From: Nocardia ninae NBRC 108245
GTDB taxonomy: Bacteria > Actinomycetota > Actinomycetes > Mycobacteriales > Mycobacteriaceae
Reading direction: 5' to 3'
Assembly: GCF_007990755.1 (NCBI RefSeq)
Contig: NZ_BJXA01000005.1
Span: 113,876-177,875 of the forward strand
DNA: 64,000 nucleotides
Positions within the stretch are counted from its first letter, which is position 1. The number at the start of each line of letters is the position of its first letter. Below are positions 17,842 through 28,240 of the stretch, piece after piece. The notes below the pieces were generated by a model. It worked only from the letters and a program-made list of their open reading frames with translations. It searched no databases and was not told the origin of the DNA. The position numbers were made by a program, and so were the translations under genes.

Positions 17842-18690
17842 TCATCCTCGGTCGTCGGCATCGGCGAGAAAGTCTTGGATCAACGCGGTGACAACGGCGG
17901 CTTGCTCCAGAACGCAGCAGTGCCCGGCATTTTCGATGATCTCGAACCGTGCCTTGGGAATCAGCTCCGCGAGCCGCGACGCCGCCCGAATCGGCGTCAC
18001 CACGTCGTCGCCGCCGACCGCGACCAGGGTCGGCGCGGTGATCGCGGTGACCTCCCGGTCGGCCGGATCGCGACCGATCACCCCGAGTATCGCTCTCCTG
18101 GTGCCCACGCTGTCGACCCGGTCGAGCCGCTGGGCCCACTCGGCGACGGTGTCCGCGGCGGCGGGATCGGCCAGGAACGCAGGCCCGAACAGCAATCGCG
18201 CGAGCTTGCCGCGCACCGCGTCGACGCCGAGAAAGCGCATCGCCCAAGCGAGCCGGGTATATCTACCGATCCTGCTCGGGTCCTCGGGGTCGGCGCTGGT
18301 GTCCAACAGGGTCAGCGACCGCAGCAGCTCGCCGTGCCGGGCGGCGACCCGCTGGCCGACGCAACCACCCATGCCGATGCCGACCCAATGCACCGGCGCG
18401 AGACGCAGTGCGCGGATCAGCCCGACGGCGTCGATTGTCAGCGTGTCCATGTCGTAGCCGTCCGGAGTAGGCTGTGTGCCGCCCTGACCGCGCCAGTCGA
18501 TGGCGATGCAGCGGTAGTGCTCGCGCAGTGCGTCGATCTGTGCGCGAAACATCCAGCCGCCGAACAGCAGACTGTGCCCGAAAACGATGACAGGACCGTC
18601 GGATCGGCCGTTCGGGTCGCCCGTGTCGGTATAACCGATCGGTACGCCGCGCACGTCGATCGTACGAATGATGGTGGACAGCATCGGCAC
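17842..18690 (-). CDS. Alpha/beta hydrolase fold protein lacking the nucleophile Ser
   Basis: The 282-aa protein has a full alpha/beta hydrolase layout: VIVFGHSLLFGG for the oxyanion region, a nucleophile elbow, LVAVGGDDVV with the acid, and ENAGHCCVLEQ with the His. At the elbow the usual G-x-S-x-G reads GIGMGG, so the nucleophile position (residue 106) is Gly. The acid and His are retained. Either it is not a classic serine hydrolase or it has a non-hydrolytic role. GTG at 18690 has GAGGAG six bases upstream; ATG 18684 is the alternative. Confidence 0.8.
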   Translation of the reverse strand: MPMLSTIIRTIDVRGVPIGYTDTGDPNGRSDGPVIVFGHSLLFGGWMFRAQIDALREHYRCIAIDWRGQGGTQPTPDGYDMDTLTIDAVGLIRALRLAPVHWVGIGMGGCVGQRVAARHGELLRSLTLLDTSADPEDPSRIGRYTRLAWAMRFLGVDAVRGKLARLLFGPAFLADPAAADTVAEWAQRLDRVDSVGTRRAILGVIGRDPADREVTAITAPTLVAVGGDDVVTPIRAASRLAELIPKARFEIIENAGHCCVLEQAAVVTALIQDFLADADDRG

Positions 18691-19118
18691 GTCTTGCTCC
18701 TCGGGAATGGCATCGACCGAAACCGGGATAACGCACCTGTGAGCCTGGCAGCGGAGCCGCTGCCGAGTCTTGGCACTGTCACCAAGGCTGTCGCCATAGG
18801 TTGTCATCCAGCACAACCCGGCCCCGCGCAACCGGCCGCCGCGCGGAACAACATTCGAGCAGCCACCGGCCGGCTGTCCAGGGCAGAAAGTGTTGGAATT
18901 GTGCAATGTGCATAGTCCAGTCGGCGGCGAATTAGAACTTTTCCTCTGGACCTCCAGCAATCTTTAGCATTTGCTGTTACTTAGCCTTACAGAAATTCTG
19001 GTGGGTTACGCGCGGCGCGCCGTTCACCGGCACGCGGTCGTGGCCGGAATACTTTTTCCGCCCGGCAGATCCCTTCGAAGGATCTCATCAGCACCGCTCA
19101 CCAGCGAAAGAAGCCGCA
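18691..19118. other. Divergent promoter region
   Basis: The stretch separates the alpha/beta hydrolase (minus) and secretory lipase (plus) genes and has no gene of its own. An AT-rich segment at about 18925-19000 probably contains promoters, and an iron-box-like sequence lies within it. Confidence 0.5.
18976..18994. promoter_or_regulatory. Weak iron-box-like sequence
   Basis: On the minus strand, TTCTGTAAGGCTAAGTAAC shares 12 of 19 positions with the IdeR/DtxR consensus, including AAGGCTAA. It lies in the AT-rich part of the divergent promoter region, about 125 bp before the lipase gene. Confidence 0.25.
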
Positions 19119-20558
19119 ATGAATACCGTCATCCCCGGCAAGCTCGGGCGATTCCGCACTGCGGTTCTCGTCGCCCTCATCGCGACCGCCATGCCGGTTG
19201 CTGTCGGAATACCGGCAATGGCCGCACCGGCCGGGCAAAACTCAGTCGCGCAGCAGGTTCCGGTGCAACCACCGCTGCCGTTCCCGATTCCGCCGTCCCC
19301 GCCGGAACTCGATCCGGCGTTCTACGCACCCCCGGCCGAGGTCGTGGCGTCGAAGCAGCCCGGCGAGATCATCGCGGCGCGCGCGGTGCATCTCGCGTTC
19401 TACTCGACCATTCCGTTCAACATCGACGCGTGGCAGTTGTCCTACCGGTCGACCAACACCAGGGATGAACCGATCGCCGCGGTCACCACGCTGATGAAGC
19501 CGCGCGGCGACAACGGTGGCGTCCCGCGCCCACTGCTGTCCTACCAGTTCCCGCAGGACTCGAACGCCCAGTACTGCGCGCCATCGTATGTGCTGCAACA
19601 GGCTTCGGTGCCGGGCAATATCACCGGCCAGTTCGACATCCCGTTCGAGTTCGTGCTCCCGCTGACCGGGCTCGGGGCCGGCTGGGCGGTGGCGATGCCG
19701 GATCACGAGGGCCCCAACTCCGCCTTCGCCGCCGGTCCGCTCGGCGCGCGGATCACCCTCGACGGCATCCGGGCCGCGGAGAACTTCGAGCCGATGGGCC
19801 TCGGACCGCAGACCAAGGTCGGGCTGGCCGGGTACTCCGGCGGCGCGATCACCACCGGGCACACCGCCGAACTGGCGGCGTCCTATGCACCGGAGCTGAA
19901 TATCGTCGGGGCGTCGGAAGGCGGCGTCCCCGCCGACATCAAGGCGATGTACCAGATGGCCAGCGGCAATCTCGGCTCGGGACTGATCTTTTCGGGACTG
20001 CTGGGTGTCGAGCGGGAGTATCCCGAGCTGGCCGCGTACAACGCCCAGCACATGAATGCGTTCGGCAAAGCCTTGGCTCCGGTGAAGAACTCGCTGTGCC
20101 TGTACTCCGCGGCGATCTTGCCGTTCATGAATCTGGAAGGCGGCCTTTACGATTCACCCAACGCCTTGAACGATCCCGTGCCCACCAAGGTGTTCGACGC
20201 GCTCCGGATGGGCCATACGGTCCCCGACATGCCGATGTTCATCTTCAACTCCAACCCCGACTGGATCGCGCCGGTCGGTCCGGTGAACGCGCTCGTCGAC
20301 CAGTACTGCCGCGACCCGAAGGCCCAGGTGCAGTACACCCGCGACCACTTCAGTGAACACATCACGCTCGAAATCGACAGTCTCGCACGGGTATTGCTGT
20401 GGCTGAAGGAACGCTTCGACGGCGTCCCCGCGCAGACCGGCTGCGCCATCCACGACGAGGGGTCGATGGCTTTGGATCCCGCGAGCTGGCCGCTCTGGCT
20501 GCAAGGTGCGGGCACGCTGCTCGCCGGTCTGGTGCAGCAGCCCATCGGCAGCCGGTAG
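19119..20558 (+). CDS. Secretory lipase (LIP family)
   Basis: This 479-aa protein has a signal peptide ending near AMAAPAG, a Pro-rich linker (VQPPLPFPIPPSPPELDP), and a LIP-family lipase domain as in Candida LipA and many Nocardia proteins. Nucleophile Ser240 is in GYSGGA; NSNPDWIAPVGP contains the probable Asp, and DHFSEHITLE the His. Secreted triacylglycerol or wax-ester hydrolysis is expected. ATG 19119 is preceded by AAGAAG. It converges with the DUF72 gene with six bases between stops. Confidence 0.9.
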   Translation: MNTVIPGKLGRFRTAVLVALIATAMPVAVGIPAMAAPAGQNSVAQQVPVQPPLPFPIPPSPPELDPAFYAPPAEVVASKQPGEIIAARAVHLAFYSTIPFNIDAWQLSYRSTNTRDEPIAAVTTLMKPRGDNGGVPRPLLSYQFPQDSNAQYCAPSYVLQQASVPGNITGQFDIPFEFVLPLTGLGAGWAVAMPDHEGPNSAFAAGPLGARITLDGIRAAENFEPMGLGPQTKVGLAGYSGGAITTGHTAELAASYAPELNIVGASEGGVPADIKAMYQMASGNLGSGLIFSGLLGVEREYPELAAYNAQHMNAFGKALAPVKNSLCLYSAAILPFMNLEGGLYDSPNALNDPVPTKVFDALRMGHTVPDMPMFIFNSNPDWIAPVGPVNALVDQYCRDPKAQVQYTRDHFSEHITLEIDSLARVLLWLKERFDGVPAQTGCAIHDEGSMALDPASWPLWLQGAGTLLAGLVQQPIGSR

Positions 20559-20564
20559 CCCGCG

Positions 20565-21404
20565 TCAGAAGAGGGTCATCGGGTCGGTGGGCGCCGGCTC
20601 GGGCAGCGGTGCGAGCTCGGGCAGCTCGGCGCGCACACCCTCGTGGAAGCGGCGCGCGAGCGGTACGCCCTCGGCATTGTCCGGGGTGTGGATGAAGACG
20701 GTCGGCGATCGGCCCTCGCGCAGCCACTCGACGACCGTGCCGATCCACGGCTGCCAGCCCTCGACCGTGCGCTCGGTCGAGTCGCGGCCGTGGTAGCGGA
20801 CGATCGGGAACTCGGTGAGGGCGCGGGTCCGGCGCGGCACCCGCGGCTTCTTCGACCACGCTTCCTGCTCCGCGGCGGTGACCGGTAGTCCATCGAAAAG
20901 TGTTGTGGTGTCGAAGGGTATCCACTCGGCGCCGACCCGGGCGAGCACGCTTTCCAGCTGCCGGGCGGCTTGCTCGTTCTCGAAGAACGCCCGATGCCTG
21001 ACCTCGACCGCCGAACGGTACTGCTGCGGCAGCCTGCGCAGGAACAGCGCGAGCGGGCCGAGATCGTTCGGGCCGAACGAGGCGGGCAACTGCACCCACA
21101 GGGCGTGTGCGCGCGGTCCGAGCGGTTCGATCGCTGACAGAAACGCGCGCATCTCCTCGTCGACCCCGGTCAGCCTGCGCTCATGGGTGACGGAGCGGTG
21201 CAGCTTCACCACGAACCGGAACTCGGGCGTGGTCTGCGCCGCCCACGACTCCACCGTGCGGCGGGCCGGTATCGCGTAGAAGGTGGTGTTGCCCTCGACC
21301 GCGTTGCACCGGTCGGCATAGGCGGCCAGCCGATCCCCCGAAGACGGTTGCCATTCCTGCCATGACGGGTGCGTCCACATCGCACAGCCCACGTGAAGCC
21401 GCAT
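20565..21404 (-). CDS. DUF72 (YecE-like) TIM-barrel protein
   Basis: The 279-aa protein matches the DUF72 family: N-terminal HVGCAMWTHPSW, then the typical VEGNTTFYAIP, FVVKLHRSVTH, ALWVQLPASFGP and VEVRHRAFF segments. The family is widespread and biochemically uncharacterised; it is usually cytoplasmic. Length is normal and nothing appears to be missing. Confidence 0.9.
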   Translation of the reverse strand: MRLHVGCAMWTHPSWQEWQPSSGDRLAAYADRCNAVEGNTTFYAIPARRTVESWAAQTTPEFRFVVKLHRSVTHERRLTGVDEEMRAFLSAIEPLGPRAHALWVQLPASFGPNDLGPLALFLRRLPQQYRSAVEVRHRAFFENEQAARQLESVLARVGAEWIPFDTTTLFDGLPVTAAEQEAWSKKPRVPRRTRALTEFPIVRYHGRDSTERTVEGWQPWIGTVVEWLREGRSPTVFIHTPDNAEGVPLARRFHEGVRAELPELAPLPEPAPTDPMTLF

Positions 21405-21511
21405 GCCAGCGACGGTAGTACAGCGCCGTCGTGCGTTTCGACCGAGCTCCGTGGCGCCGGACCATAGCGTCAGCCGGGAATGAATGGGCGGGTCGGTTGG
21501 TAGAACAACAC

Positions 21512-21934
21512 ATGGAACTCGACGACGCCGCTCGTGCCCTCATCGGAGCGGGGGCCGACGCCACGCTGGTCACCGTCAACCCCGACGGCAGTCCGCACGT
21601 GAGCGTGGTGTGGGTGGCGCTGCAATCGACGCCGGAGGGCGACGAGCTCGTCACCGCCCACCTCGGCGAATACAAGAAGGTGCGCAATGTCCGCCGCGAC
21701 AACCGCGTGGCGGTGACCATCCTGTCCCCCGAGCGCGGCGAGATCATGCGCCCATACCTGTCCGTCACCGGGACCGCGCGCATCGTCGAGGGCGGTGCCC
21801 CCGAGCTCCTTGCCGAGCTGGCTAAGACCCTGGCCAGCCCCGACGCCGGCTTTCCGCCGCCCGACGCCCCGCCCGGTCTGCTGACCCGCATCCGCATAGA
21901 GAAGGTCGGCGGCATCGGCCCCTGGGCCTCCTGA
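21512..21934 (+). CDS. PPOX-type (pyridoxamine oxidase-like) F420/flavin-dependent protein
   Basis: The 140-aa protein is a split beta-barrel flavoprotein of the pyridoxamine 5'-phosphate oxidase-like class, with TLVTVNPDGSPHVSVVWV at the dimer/cofactor strand, KKVRNVRRDNRVAVTI, and the ending RIRIEKVGGIGPW found in mycobacterial F420-dependent members. It likely uses F420 or FMN for reduction of an unknown substrate. ATG 21512 was chosen because homology-like sequence starts there; a longer frame from 21431 adds non-conserved residues. Confidence 0.85.
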   Translation: MELDDAARALIGAGADATLVTVNPDGSPHVSVVWVALQSTPEGDELVTAHLGEYKKVRNVRRDNRVAVTILSPERGEIMRPYLSVTGTARIVEGGAPELLAELAKTLASPDAGFPPPDAPPGLLTRIRIEKVGGIGPWAS

Positions 21935-22090
21935 CCCTCGCACCGCACATCCGGCCGGGCCCGCACGGGGCTCGGCCGGTTGTTTTCCGGCGGCCGAGTT
22001 CGGCCGACGACGGAATGTGACGTTGTACCGAGTGGAAGCGGAATTCGGGCGAATATCCGTTCGGGTGCTTACAGTTTGAGTAACGCAGTA

Positions 22091-22121
22091 GCGGGCATCC
22101 GGCGTACGCGGGGATGCCCGC
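22091..22121. other. Hairpin in the region before the cold-shock gene
   Basis: GCGGGCATCC pairs with GGATGCCCGC around an 11-nt loop. It follows the PPOX gene by 156 bp and precedes the small ORF upstream of the cold-shock gene. It may be a terminator without a T-run or a 5' leader structure. Confidence 0.4.
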
Positions 22122-22154
22122 GTAATGTACCGACTCCGAGGAGATCGTCCGACC

Positions 22155-22325
22155 GTGGTTCGTTCAGACAAGTTCAGAGCTTCGCAGAAAGTATCCACGC
22201 ATAAGACTGCCCGATCGGGTCCCGCCGTCGTGTGGCCAGACCCGAGCCCACTCGCCTCCTGGTGGCAGCAGGTGATGCAATCCGGGTCCGGCGAGCGCGC
22301 GAGCGCCTTCGAGGTCGCGCGATGA
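22155..22325 (+). CDS. Small ORF coupled to the cold-shock gene
   Basis: A 56-aa frame starts at GTG 22155 (GAGGAG lies about 11 bases upstream) and its TGA overlaps the ATG of the cold-shock gene as ATGA. The product starts MVRSDKFRASQKVSTHKTAR, is basic at the N-terminus and contains SWWQQVM. No family recognised. Its arrangement suggests either a translated leader that controls cold-shock gene translation or a genuine small basic protein. Confidence 0.4.
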   Translation: MVRSDKFRASQKVSTHKTARSGPAVVWPDPSPLASWWQQVMQSGSGERASAFEVAR

Positions 22326-22567
22326 CCGACGGCGAGAACTGGGTGCACGGCACCGTCCGGTGGTTCGACACCGCCAAAGGATTCGGCTTCCTCGAATCCC
22401 CCGAATACCCGAACGGGGTCTTTGTGGAGTATTCCAGCATCGACTCCCCCGGCTTCAAAACCCTTTCTGCGGGCCAGCCCGTAGTTTTCACCTGCGAGCT
22501 GCGCCCGCGCGGCGTCGAGGCCACCGCGGTACGCCCGATGGCACTGTTATCCACCGCTGCCGCATAA
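22322..22567 (+). CDS. Cold-shock domain protein (CspA family)
   Basis: The 81-aa protein is a single cold-shock domain with VRWFDTAKGFGFLESPEYP, which contains RNP1 (KGFGFLE), and the RNP2-like VFVEYSSID. The canonical RNP2 is VFVHYS; here the His is Glu. It would bind single-stranded RNA or DNA in the cytoplasm. ATG 22322 overlaps the stop of a small upstream ORF. Confidence 0.9.
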   Translation: MTDGENWVHGTVRWFDTAKGFGFLESPEYPNGVFVEYSSIDSPGFKTLSAGQPVVFTCELRPRGVEATAVRPMALLSTAAA

Positions 22568-22620
22568 TCCCGCACAGCCCTTGATGTCTCGCATGCCCCA
22601 CGGTCGTGGTGTGCGACGCA

Positions 22621-23805
22621 TCAAGCGAGGGCGAGCACTTCGGCGCCGATCGCCGCGGCCGCGGGCACGATGCCGGAGAGCGCGCGCAGATGCGGAGTCA
22701 ACGCGAGGTCGTTCAGCATCGACTGCGCGGCCTGCACTCGCATGCGTGCGGGGATCGGGTCCCAGTCCGGGTGCACCTTGCGCAGCAGGTGCACCCACTC
22801 GGCGATATAGGCCCGCTGCGCGGCCTTCGCGCGGGCGCGGTCCGGGCCGGGCAGGTGCCTGGCCTCCGACACGAGAATCTGCATGAGATAAGGGTTTTCG
22901 AAGACGAAAGCCCCGTAGCCCGCGAGTAGGCGTTCGAGTCCATCGCGCGGGTCGGCGGCGTGCGCGAGAGCACGATTCAGATCGATGCGGAGCCATTCGT
23001 CGCCACGGACGATGCCCGCCATGAGAATGTCCGCTTTCCCGGCGAAGTGGTTGTAGACGCTGGGCCCGGCGATGCCGACGGCGGCACCGACCTCGTCCAC
23101 GCTGACGCTCGCGAAACCCCGTTCGGCGAACAGCGTGATCGCCTCGGTGAGGATCGATTCCCGCCGAGCCCGCGCAGCCAGCGGCACCGCCACGGCAGGC
23201 GGATCCGATCGCTGCCCCAGCTGCGGCACCGGCGCGGCCAGCACCGCGCCGACGAGTTCGCCGAGCAGCGTGCCGAATTCCGGCTCGGGCAACGAAAGCC
23301 CATGGAAAGACACGCTATTGGCGACGGCCAAGGCACTCCAGGAAAGCAGGTCGGCCGCCGCCGTATCCAGGTCGGGGCGGCGCGCGGCGACGACCTCGGC
23401 CAGCCGGGCCCCGATCTGCTTGGCCTGCTGCCGAAACGCGGCCCGATCGTCGTCGGACAGGTGCCTGGCCTCGCGCCGCCACAGCACCCCGACGTCACGG
23501 CGGGCCAGCACGGTCGCGGCCAACGTGCCCGCGATGTCGGCGGGCTCGCTCGCCGCCGCATCGAGCGCGGCCGCGAATGCGGTCAGCGCCTCGTCGACGA
23601 CGGTGGCCAGCAGGTTCTGCTTGCCACGAAAATGCCGGTACAGCGCGGACGGTCCGATGGCCACCGCCTCGGCGACCGCACCCATGCCCACATTCGCGTA
23701 TCCGTTGCGGCAGAACAGTTCCGCGGCCGCCGCGACGATCAGCGCCCGCCGATTCGCCGGCCGGGTGCCACGGGCCGGCCGGACCACGCCCGGCCCGTTC
23801 ACCAT
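22621..23805 (-). CDS. Tandem double-TetR transcriptional regulator
   Basis: The 394-aa protein contains two complete TetR units in one chain. The first DNA-binding region is at about residues 18-62 (LFCRNGYANVGMGAVAEAV with PSALYRHFRGKQNL) and the second at about 215-260 (ITLFAERGFASVSVDEVGAA with PSVYNHFAGKADIL). Each is followed by a helical ligand domain. A tandem regulator could bind one operator as a pseudo-dimer. Its start lies 15 bp from the stop of the acyl-CoA ligase gene on the same strand, so the two are likely cotranscribed and it may regulate that operon. Confidence 0.9.
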   Translation of the reverse strand: MVNGPGVVRPARGTRPANRRALIVAAAAELFCRNGYANVGMGAVAEAVAIGPSALYRHFRGKQNLLATVVDEALTAFAAALDAAASEPADIAGTLAATVLARRDVGVLWRREARHLSDDDRAAFRQQAKQIGARLAEVVAARRPDLDTAAADLLSWSALAVANSVSFHGLSLPEPEFGTLLGELVGAVLAAPVPQLGQRSDPPAVAVPLAARARRESILTEAITLFAERGFASVSVDEVGAAVGIAGPSVYNHFAGKADILMAGIVRGDEWLRIDLNRALAHAADPRDGLERLLAGYGAFVFENPYLMQILVSEARHLPGPDRARAKAAQRAYIAEWVHLLRKVHPDWDPIPARMRVQAAQSMLNDLALTPHLRALSGIVPAAAAIGAEVLALA

Positions 23806-23819
23806 TCGATACCGCTCCC

Positions 23820-25367
<1,548 letters not shown>

Positions 25368-25375
25368 TGCGGGTC

Positions 25376-26206
25376 CTAGATGTTGAAGCCGCCGCCGCAG
25401 ACCAGGGTCTGCGCGCTGACATAGTCGGACTCGGGGATACACAGCAGGTACACCGCGCCCGCGGCCTCGGCCGGCGTGCCGCCGCGCCCGAGCGGCACCA
25501 TCTGCTCCATGGCCGCGAGCAGGTTCGGGTTCACGCCGACCTTGATCTCCTTGCCCTGCACGTCGATCGTGCCGCCGGTGCCCGCGGGCGTCTCGGTGAG
25601 TCTGGTCTTGATCAGCCCGAACGCCACCGCGTTCACCGTGACGTTGTAGCGGCCCCACTCCTTGGCCAGCGCTTTGGTGAGCCCGAGGATGCCCGCCTTG
25701 CCCGACGAGTAATTCGCCTGTCCCGCATTGCCGCCCGTGCCCGCCAGCGACGAGATGTTCACGACCTTTCGGCACGGCACCGGTTCACCCGCGGCCTTGG
25801 TCTGCTTCACGGCCGCCGCGATCACCGGCTGCGCCGCGCGCAAGATCCGGAACGGCGCCTTGAGGTGCACGTCGAGGATGGCGTCCCACTGTTCGTCGGT
25901 CATCTTCTGGATCACCGAATCCCAGGTGTAGCCCGCATTGTTGATGATGATGTCCAGGCCGCCGAATTCGTCCACCGCGGTCTGCACGAAGCGTTCCGCG
26001 AACCCCTCCTCGGTGACGCTGCCGACACACGAAACCGCCTGCCCGCCCGCGGCTTCGACCGCCGCGACGGTCTCCCCGGCCGGCTCGGCGTCCAGATCGT
26101 TCACCACGACCCTGGCCCCCTCGCTCGCCAGCTTCAGCGCGATCTCCCGTCCGATACCGCGGCCGGAGCCCGACACAATGGCGACCTTGCCATCCAGAGT
26201 TCCCAT
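25376..26206 (-). CDS. Short-chain dehydrogenase/reductase
   Basis: The 276-aa protein is a classical SDR with the cofactor motif GSGRGIG (the first Thr replaced by Ser), NNAG and the catalytic SxnYSSGK. It resembles 3-oxoacyl-ACP/CoA reductases and 17-beta-HSD4-type enzymes. In an operon with the acyl-CoA ligase and tandem TetR it probably oxidises or reduces a beta-hydroxyacyl-CoA or a related intermediate (inference). Confidence 0.9.
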   Translation of the reverse strand: MGTLDGKVAIVSGSGRGIGREIALKLASEGARVVVNDLDAEPAGETVAAVEAAGGQAVSCVGSVTEEGFAERFVQTAVDEFGGLDIIINNAGYTWDSVIQKMTDEQWDAILDVHLKAPFRILRAAQPVIAAAVKQTKAAGEPVPCRKVVNISSLAGTGGNAGQANYSSGKAGILGLTKALAKEWGRYNVTVNAVAFGLIKTRLTETPAGTGGTIDVQGKEIKVGVNPNLLAAMEQMVPLGRGGTPAEAAGAVYLLCIPESDYVSAQTLVCGGGFNI

Positions 26207-26376
26207 GTGCTGCTTGTCCTTTTCCGAGGTTCCATCACGGCAACTAGCGGCCGTTCACTTATTGAACAGCAGCGCGGTGCAAGCAGGAGCAAAATGGACA
26301 AACACACTGGTCAGCGAGGTTCATTTCGCTATTGACGATTCACTTACCCAGGGGCAGACCGCCCCCGTAAACGACC

Positions 26377-26413
26377 CGAGCCCCCGCATCTCTCGTCGAG
26401 ATGCGGGGGCTCG
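26377..26413 (-). terminator. Perfect 16-bp hairpin after the 55-aa ORF
   Basis: CGAGCCCCCGCATCTC is complementary to GAGATGCGGGGGCTCG with a five-nt loop. It begins 15 bp after the small minus-strand ORF at 26428-26595. No T-run follows on the minus strand, but the stem is very stable. Confidence 0.6.
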
Positions 26414-26427
26414 CGTCATGTCCGGCG

Positions 26428-26595
26428 TCAGGCGTGCGGCGGCGTGACCTCCCCGACAGCAGACCCGGAGCCGTCTTCGGCCCTACTGAATACCGGCTGA
26501 TGATGTACGTCACTGCTCTCGGCAGGCGTATACACCTGAATGGGAATGGTGTCATGGCTGAACAGCCCGGACCCTTGCCCGCTTTCCTGACTCAT
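26428..26595 (-). CDS. 55-aa hypothetical peptide with strong ribosome binding site
   Basis: ATG 26595 is preceded by GGAGGAGG at eight-base spacing. The peptide begins MSQESGQGSGLFSHDTIPIQ, is polar, contains two adjacent His, and ends in GEVTPPHA. It has no signal peptide, no Cys and no recognised family. The strong initiation signal and the downstream hairpin support a real small gene, possibly a RiPP-like precursor or small regulator (inference). Confidence 0.5.
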   Translation of the reverse strand: MSQESGQGSGLFSHDTIPIQVYTPAESSDVHHQPVFSRAEDGSGSAVGEVTPPHA

Positions 26596-26929
26596 TCGTC
26601 GAGCCTCCTCCGATCGGCCGCGAATAGCCAATCCCCTCTATTGAACCTTGTCCGCGGCGCAGACCGCGCATGATCCCGCTCGAACTGGGATGTTGTCGTG
26701 TCCGGAACGTCGCGATTCCGCGCGGCCACGCCCCGTTGTTCCGGCGGCCGCCCGCTGTTGACCTGGCGGTATCGGAAGCGCTGGTAGCGTCGGACCAAGA
26801 ATCTCGTCGGCCTTTCTCATCGGCCGACCTTCCAGCTCGGTTCAGCTGAGCAACGCCGATCGCTCCCCGTGTCGGAGGCCCGACCGGGCTTCCCTGCGCC
26901 TGCGCAGCCGATCCATCCGAAGAGGACCA
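26596..26929. other. Divergent promoter region before the desaturase gene
   Basis: No gene is supported. It lies between the 55-aa ORF (minus) and the desaturase gene (plus) and presumably holds both promoters. Confidence 0.4.
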
Positions 26930-28240
26930 ATGGCCATCACCGACATTGCTGTGTACGCGCACCTGAGCAAGGAAGACATCGAGGCGCTCGGTACCGAACT
27001 CGACGCCATCCACCGTGACGTCAGTGAATCGCTCGGCGGCCGCGACGCCGCCTACATCCGGCGCACCATCCGGTTCCAGCGCGTCCTCGACACCGCCGCG
27101 CGGCTGCTCATCGCGGTGAACCGGAACAAGGCGAGCTGGCTGCTCGGCACGGCGGCGCTGGCCGCGGCCAAATGCATCGAGAACATGGAGATCGGGCACA
27201 ACGTCTCGCACGGCCAGTGGGATTGGATGAACGACCCGGAGATCCACTCCAGCACCTGGGAGTGGGACATGGTCGGGCTGTCCAGCCAGTGGAGGTACTC
27301 GCACAATTTCCGCCACCACCTCTACACCAACGTGCTGGACATGGACGACGACATCGGCTTCGGCGTGATGCGGGTGACCAGGGACCAGCCGTGGCAGCCG
27401 AGCCATCTCTTCCAACCGGTGCAGAATCTGCTGCTGGCCACCACCTTCGAGTGGGGCATCGGCCTGCACGGGCTGTACGCGGACCGGGACCGCTTCGAGA
27501 CGAAGGCCGAAAAGTCTGCTGTGACAAAGGCTTTCCTGAAGAAGATTTCCCGGCAGGCGCTCAAGGACTATGTGCTCTTCCCCGCGCTGAGCGGAAAGCG
27601 CTGGCGCCGTGCACTGACGGCCAACGTCACCGCCAATGTGGTGCGCAATGCCTGGACATACGTGGTCATCTTCTGCGGCCACTTCCCCGACGGCGCGGAG
27701 AAGTTCACGCCCGCCGCGCTGGAAGACGAGACCAAGTCCGAGTGGTACCTGCGCCAGATGCTCGGCACCGCGAACTTCGACGCAGGCCCGACCCTGGCCT
27801 TCGCCAGCGGAAACCTGTGTTACCAAATCGAACACCATCTCTTCCCCGACCTGCCCAGCAACCGCTACGCCGAGATCGCCGTCCGGGTTCGCGCGCTCTG
27901 CGACAAATACGACCTGCCCTACACCAGCGGTTCGTTGCTGCGCCAGTACCTGCTCACCATGCGGACCATCCACAAGCTCGCAGTCCCGGACCGCTTCCTG
28001 ATCGCCACGTCGGACGACGCGCCGGAGACCGCCTCGGAACGCAAGTTCCAGACCGGCACCACCTTCACCGTCCCGGAGATCTCCGGTGTGACAACAGGTT
28101 TGCGCACCGCGCTGCACAATGGTCGCGTGCGGCTGGAACTCGAGGCCGGACTCAAAGGGGGCCGGCTGCGCCGGACCGCCGCCCGGGTCCGTTCGAATAT
28201 CGCGGGGTCGCTGCGCGCTCCGGTGGCCGGCGCCGGATAG
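26930..28240 (+). CDS. Membrane fatty acid desaturase (DesA3-like)
   Basis: The 436-aa protein has the three His boxes of acyl-lipid/acyl-CoA desaturases: HNVSH at 90-94, HNFRHH at 125-130 and QIEHH at 299-303. Those bind the di-iron centre that introduces a cis double bond into a fatty acyl chain, as in DesA3 stearoyl-CoA desaturase of Mycobacterium. Hydrophobic segments lie at about 60-85 and around 160-180 and 235-250. It ends with a long basic C-terminal tail. ATG 26930 follows AGAGG. Confidence 0.85.
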   Translation: MAITDIAVYAHLSKEDIEALGTELDAIHRDVSESLGGRDAAYIRRTIRFQRVLDTAARLLIAVNRNKASWLLGTAALAAAKCIENMEIGHNVSHGQWDWMNDPEIHSSTWEWDMVGLSSQWRYSHNFRHHLYTNVLDMDDDIGFGVMRVTRDQPWQPSHLFQPVQNLLLATTFEWGIGLHGLYADRDRFETKAEKSAVTKAFLKKISRQALKDYVLFPALSGKRWRRALTANVTANVVRNAWTYVVIFCGHFPDGAEKFTPAALEDETKSEWYLRQMLGTANFDAGPTLAFASGNLCYQIEHHLFPDLPSNRYAEIAVRVRALCDKYDLPYTSGSLLRQYLLTMRTIHKLAVPDRFLIATSDDAPETASERKFQTGTTFTVPEISGVTTGLRTALHNGRVRLELEAGLKGGRLRRTAARVRSNIAGSLRAPVAGAG

